DNA from: Tetradesmus obliquus | Lineage: Eukaryota > Chlorophyta > Chlorophyceae > Sphaeropleales > Scenedesmaceae | DNA: 64,000 bases | Assembly (NCBI GenBank): GCA_030272155.1 | Contig: CP126206.1 | Location: forward strand, 2,728,001 to 2,792,000 | Direction of reading: 5' to 3' | In this document: positions 1-10,052 of the stretch, piece by piece | Layout: the number at the start of each line of letters is the position of its first letter | How positions within the stretch are numbered: position 1 is the stretch's first letter | Translations under genes and position numbers: made by a program | Notes under the pieces: generated by a model | What the model was told of the DNA's origin: nothing | What the model saw: the letters and a program-made list of their open reading frames with translations, nothing else | The model's database searches: none

Positions 1-32
1 CCGCAAGGCGCGCCATCTACTCTTGTACGCGC
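1..32 (-). repeat. Echo of the last ALYREF exon end
   Basis: This short stretch repeats the last codons and stop of the ALYREF final exon (functional copy near 95-120) in the same orientation, just past the gene. It is degenerate and cut by the window edge. It belongs to the junction-echo class seen throughout the window. Confidence 0.5.
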
Positions 33-102
33 TGGCTGCTGTAAGCACCAGCTGCTGCAGGCACTGCTTCCTGCAAGCGCAGATCGCTGCAAAGCGCCCC
101 AT

Positions 103-2888
103 CTACTCCTGCATGAAGTCGCCCTGGGGTGCGCCCCTGCCCCTGAAGCTGCCACCTGCTGCCGCTGCTGCTGCTGCCTGCTGCGCCTGCCTGCTGACAC
201 TGCAGCAGCAACACACATGGCAGTGGCGAGGGCAGCGCAAATTTAAATGTAAGAGGGTGCGCAGTAGCAAAAGGGTGATGGAGCAGGTGTGGCAGAGAAT
301 GCTTGCACCCTGGCCGGTGTTGCGGCAACTCAATTAGCAGGCTGCACGCCCCACCAACACAGCCCGCAGCACTGCCAGGTACCAGTCTAGACAGCAGTAG
401 CGAGCACTGACGCGTGGCGCTGGCAAGCCCTGCCTGCAGCAGAACCACATGCGACTGCACGACAACCTGCAGCCAGCCTCGCACTTGATGCCGCTGCTGC
501 GCGCCTTCATCTGTGTGCGCGCACAATACTGCGCTCCCACCACCATGATGCACACAGCAATGAAACAGCCTCGCCGACACAGCCTAAACCACAGCGGCCG
601 CACTCACTTGATGCCGCTGCTGAGGGTCTTAAATGTGCCCCGGGGCACTGCGCTCTCCACGACCTCGATGCTTACGACAAGAAGTCAACAGCCTCAGTAA
701 GGCGCAAGCACAGCAACTGCACTCACTTGATGCCGCTGCTGAGGGTCTTGAAGGTGCCCCGCGGCACTGCGTTCTCCACAACCTCGATGCTCAATGCTGA
801 GAACAACAACAATGACAGCCTCAGTAAAGGAAACTGCTGCGGCCGCACTCACTTGATGCCGCTGCTGAGGGTCTTGAAGGTGCCCCGGGGCACTGCGCTC
901 TCCACGACCTCGATGCTCATCTTCTTGTTGTCCAGGGCCACGTTGTTGTAGCGGTTGAACGCCGCCAGCGCGTCGCTGCGCTTCTCAAACACCACATATG
1001 CTGTGCCCATGGAGCGCCCGCTGCAAGCGCAAAGAAAAGTGAGCACAACAATGTCAGCACAACACGAAGTAAGCCATGTGCGAACGGCGAACGGTACGGT
1101 GATCATGGGGAGCCCGCTGCAACAAACAAAGAAACAGGAGGTGGGAGGCAGGCAGCAGGTGTAAGGTCAGCGCAGTGATCTTCTTGTTGTCCAGGGCCAC
1201 GTCGATGTAGCGGCTGAACGCCGCCAGCGCGTCGCTGCGCTTCTCAAAGACCACATATGCGGTGCCCATGGAGCGCCCGCTGCAAGTGAGAAGACAGTAC
1301 ATAAAACAGCAGCAAGCAGGCGATATGTCAGCAAGGCACATACAGGCCAGTTTGTCGTAGTGGATGCCGGAGTCCTTGATGGTGCCCACTGTGCTTAGTC
1401 ACCACAACGCCCTGATACACACACGCGCCAGCGCACCTCTTGATGTAACACACAAGCCAGAGTCCTTCATGAGGCAGACACCAAGATCTAATGAAAAGAG
1501 AAATGCCGACAACAAACTCATCAGCAGTCTCACCTCTTATCGTAGTGGATGCCAAAGTCCTTGATGGTGCCCACGCGCATGCCACGCAGTCGCACCGACT
1601 CTAGCACAAACACACGCTGGAGTGCTGTGCCCGCATGTCGAACACAACATTCACAGTATGCTCAGGTGATTGACAACATGAAGCAGTGCAGCTCATCGCA
1701 CCTCTTGTCGTAGTGGATGCCTGAGTCCTTGATGGTGCCGACTGTGCCGAATAGCTCCTGGATGTCCTCGTCAGTCACCTTGAAGTCCAAGTTGGAGATG
1801 AAGCTGCGAACGTGACACAGCAGCAGCAGCAGCAGCAGCATGTGTCAGTGGCGGCAGCAGCACGTGATGTGCTCGCAGGTCACCTCAAATAAGCGGGTCA
1901 GAGGTGAAGCTGCAGGGGGTAGGCAGGTATGAGCGCATGGCAAGTTCACAGCCGGATCTAATCCATCGTGACACGGCACGCTGGCAACAGGACTGCCAGA
2001 TCAACAACAGCAGCTGCAGTGGAACAACTCGAGACACATCACAACCACTCACAGCTTGGAGGATGTGCTGCTTGAAACCACGGAGCCGTCAAAGAGGTCG
2101 TTCTGCCACTTGCCGGACTGCGGCGCTGGTGCTGCTGCTGCAGGCACGGCAGCAACAGCAGCAGCAGGCGCAGCCATGGGCATGCCGCCTCCCATGCCTG
2201 CTGCCATACCCATGGGGCCCATACCCATGCCCATAGGGGCGTGGTAGGGGGCCTGCTGCATCATGCCGGGGTGCATGTTGCCCATGAATCGAGTCTGCAT
2301 GCCGCGTGGCATGCCCATACCCATGCCCCTGCCTCCCAAGCCACCCCTGCCTGCCATAGGAGCCATACGCATGCCCATGCCCCTGCCTCCTGCTGGGCCC
2401 CTTCCGCCCATCTGCGGGCGAGCGCCAGCGCGTGGCACGACGCGAACATCGGGCTGGCTCTTGGGCCGCTGCTGCTGCTGCGATCGGGAAAGGCAGGGGC
2501 AGGGGGTGCGCGGGCAAAAGTCAGGTGGTTGACAAGGACAACTGTTAGGGTCTACAGGTCCCGCAAAGCAGCAGAGCATGTATAACTAAACAGTAATTAT
2601 GCTTCTGAGCATCGTACACAGCGATCGCATGGCCCTGCGCACCTTGCCAGCACCAGGCTTGGCTACACCGCCCTTGGGCTTCAGCTGTACGCCAGTGCCC
2701 TTCTTTTGCTGGCCAACTGCAGGCTTGGCTGCTCCCTTGCCCCCTGCACCCTTCTGCTGCGTGCCCGGCTTTCCAGCCTGCTGCTTCTTCTGCGCGCCAG
2801 GCTTGCCTCCAGCCTGCTTGCCTGCTGGCTTTGTGCGGCCTGATTTCTTGATCAGGTCATCCAGGGACATGTCCAGCTTGTTTGACAT
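103..2888 (-). CDS. ALYREF: ALY/REF mRNA-export adaptor (THO complex subunit 4)
   Basis: Spliced model of five exons: 2888-2643, 2477-2053, 1803-1702, 1020-853 and 199-103, with a 345-aa product and whole phase. The start is set by the family's N-terminal UAP56-binding motif (MSNKLDMSLDDLIKKS). A basic G/K/Q stretch follows, then a Met/Gly/Arg-rich RG segment (about residues 90-200), KWQNDLFDG, one RRM from about 224 to 300 (LFISNLDF as RNP2, GTAYVVFE as RNP1), and a C-terminal GGSFRGRG tail ending at the stop at 103-105. ALY/REF proteins bind spliced mRNA in the nucleus, contact the helicase UAP56 and hand mRNA to the export receptor. What is odd is the introns: those around the RRM exons hold several partial copies of the RRM exon ends with working-looking splice sites. 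The last, short exon is the least certain. Confidence 0.88.
481..795 (-). repeat. Three echoes of the ALYREF RRM exon 3' end
   Basis: The end of exon 4 (functional donor at 853/852) recurs with equivalent ends at 728, 609 and 486, so the steps are 125, 119 and 123 bp. The first two copies keep about 65-70 bp of exon and the donor GTGAGTGC; the outermost keeps only about 30 bp. All are in sense orientation inside intron 4. Each intact donor could act as an alternative 5' splice site. Confidence 0.85.
1109..1279 (-). repeat. Echoes of the ALYREF RRM exon 5' end
   Basis: The acceptor and first part of exon 4 (functional start 1020) recur at 1279, with about 100 bp of exon reading GRSMGTAYVVFEKRSD and onwards with few changes. 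A short remnant lies at about 1119. The copy at 1279 has an intact CAG acceptor and an open frame, but no matching 3' end follows it. Confidence 0.85.
1348..1575 (-). repeat. Echoes of the ALYREF exon 3 end
   Basis: The exon 3 end encoding IHYDKR (functional end 1702) recurs with ends near 1534, 1437 and 1348. The copy at 1534 keeps a GTGAGA donor, the one at 1437 is worn but keeps GTGCGC, and the one at 1348 has lost the donor GT. All lie in intron 3 in sense orientation. Confidence 0.8.
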
Positions 2889-3594
2889 GTTGACGGGTCG
2901 ATCGAGAAGAAGTAAAGAGCAGAGTGTGTTGCACAACAACGAACACCTTCGATCTGTAAAGCTAGTCAGTGCAGGTGATAAGGCAATGCTTGTCGTGCCT
3001 TTGGCGTACAGCTGAGTTCAAGGCACGGAGTACTGTCACCACAGCTTTGTCATTTCGCACCTCTGCTGGGGTTTTATAGCTGCGCTGATTGCTCCTTAAC
3101 CTGTTTACACTTTATTAACGTTGCTCTAGTACCTGTTTAGTTGTTCTTCTGCTTGTCAGAGGCTGCTGGTGTCACCCAGTCTTCTGCTGGACTTCAGCTT
3201 GCCTGTTGCTGAATACGTGTGTTCCGATCCCAGGCTTGCAGCCACCAGCTGTTGTGGGTGCTTCTGTGTCCAGATTGCCCCTAGCTGTGCAGGCAGGCAA
3301 CACAGCACAGCAGTAGATCCAGACCTGCCCTCCACTGCAGCGGGTCATTCAGCTGCACACAGCACTGCTGCCGCATCTGCATCGTACGGTCACATGCTGA
3401 CAGCCTGAAGCACAACAAAGATCCTGGTGCGTAGCAAAGCAGCTGGAGGGGAGGCGCTGGCGCTGGCAGTGACAATTTGCCATCGAAGTGTGCTCAGCGG
3501 AGCACTTGCAGCCTAGCAGAGCACATTGGCTGGCGCTGTCAGCTGCATTGCTGTGGGCCTCATCCCTCTGACCAGCCATTCAACAAGCACCTGA

Positions 3595-3632
<38 letters not shown>

Positions 3633-4100
3633 CGCAGCAGCGACAACAGCATCTGATAGCTGGTGTTAGCGCTGAGGTTCACACACACCAGCCCAGCGCA
3701 GCCGCCCGCGAAGCAGCATACCCGTTGCTGTGCGATTAAACAGCAGCACGTGCAGCAGCCAAGGCCACGTGTAAATTGGCCTGAAGATCTGCAGCTGCAG
3801 AGAGAGAGACCAGGGGCGCAAGTACACAGCACAAGCAGGCAGCAGCAGGCTTGCAAAGCTGAGGACGGCCACGCAGCTGGGCCCCTTGGAGCCGTGTGAA
3901 CAGTGAAGCAGTGCGGGCAGTGTGAATGACAGATGGGCCAGGCAGCAGTATGTGTGCCTCACAATAAACGGTTGCTTTGTAGACAGCAGCAGCAGCAGCT
4001 AAGGACACGAACTCTTCGAGTGGAAGTAGCAACACGCATAGAACAGCAACGGCAAGCCGGAAGCAGCAGCACGCACTGCGGCGTAAGACAGTAGGCAAGC
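2889..4100. other. Divergent intergenic region between ALYREF and the SR-CCCH gene
   Basis: This 1.2-kb stretch has no supportable gene. It separates two divergently transcribed genes and must hold both promoters and 5' UTRs. The part near 3000-3160 is less GC-rich than its surroundings. A pure CAG array sits at about 3599-3630. I could not identify a TATA box with confidence. Confidence 0.6.
3599..3630. repeat. (CAG)n microsatellite
   Basis: About ten uninterrupted CAG units lie upstream of the SR-CCCH gene. The array is in no gene model and probably lies in its promoter or 5' UTR. Confidence 0.85.
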
Positions 4101-5071
4101 ATGTCAGACAGCCAGCGCAATGGCGGCAGGGCAGGCCGAGACGGTGGCGGCAACAGGGAGGTGCCAGGCAGGGAGCAAGACAGCAGCCGCGGCAGAGACC
4201 GCCCACGCACTGCACCGCAGCAGCAGCAGCAGCAGCAGCAGCGGCCACGCTCGCCACCGCGCAGCAGCAGAGGTGACAACAGAGACAGAGACCGCCGCAG
4301 GCCGCTGTCACCTGGCAGGCGCCTGCCGCCGTCCCCCAGGCACCGAGAGCCGTCCCGCGAGCAGCAGCAGCAGCAGCAGCGGCGTCCTGAGTGGGACGAG
4401 CGGCAGCAGCGAGGGCCGCCGTCCCCACACGGGCCGCTGCCGGCCCTGCACAGCTTCCCACGGGACAGGGACAGGGACAGGGATGGCCCGAGGGATGGCC
4501 CTGGTCGTGTAGGCGGTGGTAGTTACAGGGACGGTCCTGCTTGGGACAGCAGGGACAGGGACAGGGGCCCAGGGCCGGGGGCTTTTCCTCACAGAGAGCC
4601 ACCGCGGGACGGCAGAGATCCTCACAGGGACTACTGGGACAGGGACAGGGACAGGGACAGAGATAGGGACAGGGACAGTGGCGGCTACAGAGGGCCACCA
4701 GGTGGCCCCAGGCCCTTTGCAGACGGCTGGCGCGGCGGTGGTGGTGTGCCGCCTCCCGCTGTAGCGCGAGAGCGCAGCAGCAGCCGCGAGCGCGGCCGGG
4801 GGCCGCCACAGCAGCAGCAGCAGCAGCAGCAGCATGGTGTGAACGCTGGCGTTGAGGGCGGCAATGCGTTTATGCTGCTGGAGCGCTTCTTGAGCAAGCA
4901 CGAAGCCTTGAGGGTGAGTGGGCATGCAGCTGCCGCGTGTACACCCATGCTCAACCCTGCTGCTGTTGTCGCTGCTGTTCTGCACACCACAAGCTCACGC
5001 ACAGGCCACAATTGCCCCAAGCCCAGCCAACGAGAACACGGTGCACCTCCAGTACTAATAACATAGTTACC

Positions 5072-5109
<38 letters not shown>

Positions 5110-5208
5110 TTGTTTTTCTCGCAGGCTACCATCGCCCCAAGTGCCAGCCAACGTGCACATGGTGCACCTTCTGTGCCGATAACATTCTCACCCCTGCTGC
5201 TGCTGCTG

Positions 5209-5242
<34 letters not shown>

Positions 5243-8176
5243 GCTGCCTATTTGTACAAGCGCAGGCCACCATTGCCCCAAGCGCAGCCAATGTGAACAC
5301 GGTGCACCTGCAGCGCAACGACGCGCTCGGCTTCATCATCGTGCAGCAGTGGCTGGCGCAGCACCTGCGGCTGGAGCTGCAGCTGCTGGCAGGCACATAT
5401 GTGCTAGTGCCTGCGCATGACATCCCGTTGCTTGGTGGGTTGCATAAGAGGTGTGGCTTGCATATTAGTGAGCAGCAGCTGCACACCTAGGGCGGCAGCT
5501 GCAGCTGCTGCCCGGCACATATGCGCTGTGCCCATACATGACATCTCCATGGTTGGTGGGTTAGCACAGAGGTGTAGCTTGCCACACTAGTCAGCTGCAG
5601 CTGCAGTGGCTTGCACAGCACCCAGGGTGTCAGCTGCAGCTGCCGGCAAGCAGATATGTGCGGGTGCCTGCGCACGGCATCGCGCTGCTTGGTGAGTTGC
5701 GGCCGTTACTGCTGCTGCTGCTGCTGCCAGGTGATGGCGGCGATGCGGAGCGTGCAGCGATCCCTCTGCGGGTGCGGCAGGTGGCTGCAGTGGAGCTGCC
5801 GCCAGCAGGCTTGCAGCAGCAGCAGCAGCAGCAGCAGCAGGCTGCTGCGTCGGCGCTGGTGCTGCTGGAGGGTGGCGGGGAGGTGGCTGCTGGGCGGCTG
5901 GTTGAGGCGCCGCTGACAGACATGACGATCGTGCCAGGTCACCAGGTGAGAGAGAGTGAGAGCAAGTGAGAAGGAGTGAGGATGTGTGAGGGATTTTGAG
6001 AGAGCAAGTGACTCAGAGGGTGGTGGAATTGGAGGCGGCGCTGACAGACATGACGATCGTGCCAGGTCACCAGGTGAGAGTCTGTTGGTCGTGGTGTCTT
6101 ATGTCTGCTAATCTCGTGGTGTCCCGTATCTGCTTATAGTAGAGTCCCATGCCTGCTGATCTCGGAGTGTGCTGCTGCATGTGCTGTGCTGCTGTATGCG
6201 CTGCGCGCCTTCTTGCGCGCAGGAGCAGTGCTGCGAGGTGGCTGTGCTGCAGTGCCAACAACCGCTGGCAGATTGGGCAGATGGTGCGGCAATGGCTTTA
6301 TTGGCCCTGCTGTGTGCTTGCTGCTTTCCTTTGCGCGCGCAGGAGCTGTGCTGCGAGCTGGCGTCGCTGCAGTGCGAGCAGATGGTGCCGCTGCTGACGC
6401 TGCAGCAGCTGGCGCACACGGTGTGGCGGCTGCAGCTGTGCACCGACTTGGAGGGCATGATCGCCGCATCTCACAAGGTGAGCTGTTTCCTTTCTTGATC
6501 AGCCAAGCAAAAGTACAAGGCATCTTGGGTTGAACGCTCGCTTCCATGTATGACGTGTGGCGGCTGCAGCTGGGCACAGACCTGGAGGGCATGATCACCG
6601 CTTTTGACAAGGTCAGCCGTAGTTTTTTCCTTTGTTTTTCTACAAGCAATAGTACAAGGCTTCTTGGTTTGGATATTTGCTTCCATGTATGTGTATGACG
6701 TGTGGCGGCTGCAGCTGTGCACCGACTTGAGGGCATGATTGCCGCCTTTGACAAGGTGAGCCACCTCTTACAAACCGCGCTGGCGTTTGGATGTTTCTTT
6801 CCATGTACATATGTTTCAGCGCTGCACAGACCTGGAGGGCATAGTCACCGCCTTTGACAAGGTGACCCATTCACGCCGCGCTGCGCTGACACTCACTGGT
6901 GCTGTCTGCTGATGTCTGGTCATGCTGCACATGCCTGCGCTGCGCTGTGCGCTGCTGCCCTGATGGTGCTGCGCTGCTGTTGTAGCATGCTGCATGTGCC
7001 TGCGCTGCGCTGCCTTGCGCTGGCACGTGCCCGTTCTGTTCGCTGCATGTGTCTGCAGCGGCAGCAGCAGGGCCTGCGCAGTATGCGCCTGGATGCGGAC
7101 ACAGAGCGCAAAGCTGACATACAAATCGCTTCTCTGCTGCTGTTATGCAACATGCCTGCAGGAGCCTAGACGCCGCAGCCACGCAGCATATGACGCCACT
7201 GCTGACTGCCCTGCTGCTGACCATGTGGCTATGCTGCTGTGCTGCTGTTGCCTCAAGCCCCTGCAGGAGCAGCAGCATAGCCTGAGTGAGCTCGGCCTGG
7301 AAGCGGACACGCAGCACAAATCAATGCTGCTGACTGCACTGCCGCTGACTGTGCTGCTGTGCTGCTGTTGTTGGCTCATGCCTCTGCAGGAGCAGCAGAA
7401 CCTGAGTGAGCTGGGCATGGACGCAGACACGAAAGCCAATGCAGCCGCCAACAGCTACGCGATGATGCGGGCTCGCATCCAGCAGCTGCCACAGCCCGCC
7501 TTCATCACAGAGGTGAGGCGCGCATTTGCTTTCCTTTCATAACCCAGCTTGGGCTCAGAGCATGTGGCTGCGCACTCCTCATTTTGTGCTGAAGATATTA
7601 ATTGCTCGGCTGCCGCTGCAAGTGCTAGCGTTTGTGAAGCAGCAGCGTAGGGGCCTGGAGGGGCTCCAGCTGCGGCTTATTCTGGTTCTGACCGCCCCAT
7701 GCACTGCTGGTATTTTTGTGCGCTGCTGCTGCAGGTGCTGGCCTGCCTGAGGAGCTACCTCATTAGAAGCTGATGTGCTAACGATTTTGATAACTCTGTT
7801 TTGTGTATTGCTGCAGGTGCTGGCGTATGTGGAGCAGAAGCCGAGGGGCCCTGAAGGCCTCAAGCAGCGGCTGAATTTTGGTAACAACCAATCCATGCGC
7901 TGCTGCTATAATTGTGTGTGCGCTGCTGCTGCAGGTACTGGCATATGTGGAGCAGCAGCCTGGCCGCATCGAGGAGCTATCGCACCAAATGCTTATGTGT
8001 TGGTGTTCTCTAATGTTTATATTTGGCTGTATTTGGCTGCTGCTGCAGGTGCTGGCGTATGTGGAGCAGCAGCCGGGGGGGCCTGAGGGCCTGAAGCAGC
8101 GGCTGGAGGCAATGGACGCCACCTGGCAGCAGTACAGGCAGGACATGATGGCAGGCAAGCTGCCGCAGCATCTGCC

Positions 8177-8211
<35 letters not shown>

Positions 8212-10019
8212 GCTTTTTGGGTGCCATGGCGCCAGCTCCTGCAGCAGCAGCAGCAGCAGCAGCAGCAGTGGGTGAGAGCTTCGGCAACATGCAGCACCTA
8301 GATCTGCAGCAGCAGCAGCAGCCATACAGCCAGCAACAGCCTCAGCAGCAGCAGCTGCTGCCAGGGGCTGGCTCGGTAGGGTTTGATGCTGGCGGCGGCG
8401 GCTTAGGCCCTGGTTTAGGGTTTGATGAGGACCACTTGTTTGATGACCCTACAGGCCTAGGAGGGCTGTCTCCTCTCTCTCATGCTGTGGCTGCTGCTCC
8501 ATCAAGGACCATTGCAGCACCTGCTGTGCTTCAGGGGCAAGGCAGCCTAGGGTTTGGCATGGCTGCCGGCGGCGGTTTGGGCGGTGCTGGCGTGGGCAGC
8601 TTCCAGACGCCTACACAGCAGCAGCAGCAGCGGCAGCAGCGGCAGCAGTTTGGTTCAGGGCCGCCGTCTGGAGGAGGGTTTGGTGGTATGATGCAGCAGC
8701 AGCAGCAGCACCCTGCAGATTTGCAGGCATTCATGACAAAGTATGACAGCAGCGGCGGCGGCGACAGGGCAGTGGGGCGCAGCAGCATGAGCGGATCTGG
8801 GTTGCTAGATGCAGCAGCAGCAGCAGGTGGTGGTGGCGGTAGTGGCGGTGGGGCAGGGCCGAGCGCAGATTACAGCTACTGGGTACAGCAGGGCGACAGG
8901 ACAGCAGCACAGAAAGACCCCCGCACACGCAGAGCTCAGGGACTCATGATGCAGACAACAGCATCCGCATCTGCTGCTGCTGCTGCTGGCCGCCCTCAGG
9001 GTCCGGGGGGTTTAGGGTTTAGCCACGGCATGGCGCCACCTGGTGGTCAAACCCTGAACCCTGCAGGCAGCGGCGGCGGTTTTGGCTGGGAGGGCCCGCC
9101 AGCTGGCAGCTTTGCTGTGCCCCCAGGGCTAGGCAGTGGCGGTTTTGCAAGCCAGCAGCAGCAGCAGCAGCGGCCTGGCGGCAGCAGCGCAGGTGCTGCC
9201 AGGGTGTCTGTGTTAGACCGGCTGGGACCTGCAAATGCAGATGACAGCCAGCAGCAGCAGCAGCAGCAGCGGCCGCGCAGCAGCAGGCATGAGTCGCCGC
9301 AGCCTTTGCGTGGTGGCAGCGGCAGCAGCAAGCGTGGCCGCAGTCCTGAGCTGCATGCCAAGCGCGGCAGGGAGACCAGTAGAGACAGGGACAGGAAGCG
9401 CAAGGAAGCTGACCAAGACAGGGAGAGAGCCAGCAGCAGGTGGGTTTGCTGTGCTTGTATCAGCACACTGTTGCAGTGGTGCAAAGCGGGTGCTGCGCGC
9501 ATGCATGTCTCTGCTCAAGCATGTGCATGTTTGCAGGACCATGCATGCACTCTCGCTAGGCGCGCAGCAGCTGCTGCCTTCTGCCTCTGCACCTTGTGTC
9601 ACACGTAATCGCCAGGTGGAGCTGCACCTTGTGTCACACGTAATCGCCAGGTGGAGCTGCACCTTGTGTCACACGTAATCGCCAGGTGGAGCTGCACCTT
9701 GTGTCACACGTAATCGCCAGGTGGAGCTGCAGTGGTGCTGCCATTGCAGCGCTGCGTGACATGCTGTTAACTATGTCACGGTTGCTGCTGCTGCCCCTGC
9801 TGCTTGCAATGCTTGCAGGGACCGTGGCCGCAGCAGTGGCAGCAAGCGGCAGCAGCGTAGCAGGAGCAGGAGCAGAAGCAAAGGCCGCAGCCCCGCACGC
9901 CCGCCAGGCAGCAGCAGCAGCAAACATGCAAACCATGCTGGCAACAGCACGCGAGACAAGGACCGACAGGACCCCAGACCGGCAGCACGGGAGCGCAGCA
10001 GGGATTGTGAGAAGGCCCC

Positions 10020-10052
<33 letters not shown>

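Noticed and set aside
3736-4809. 357-codon minus-strand Cys-rich frame
   Set aside because: It is the antisense shadow of the Arg/Asp/Gln-rich first exon of the SR-CCCH gene, whose plus-strand frame joins in phase with eight further exons.
9007-9023. GGGTTTAGGGTTTAG resembling plant and algal telomere repeats
   Set aside because: It lies inside exon 6 of the SR-CCCH gene, where it encodes Gly/Leu/Phe repeats also written as GGGTTTGA or GGGTTTGG nearby. Two units in coding sequence do not make a telomere.
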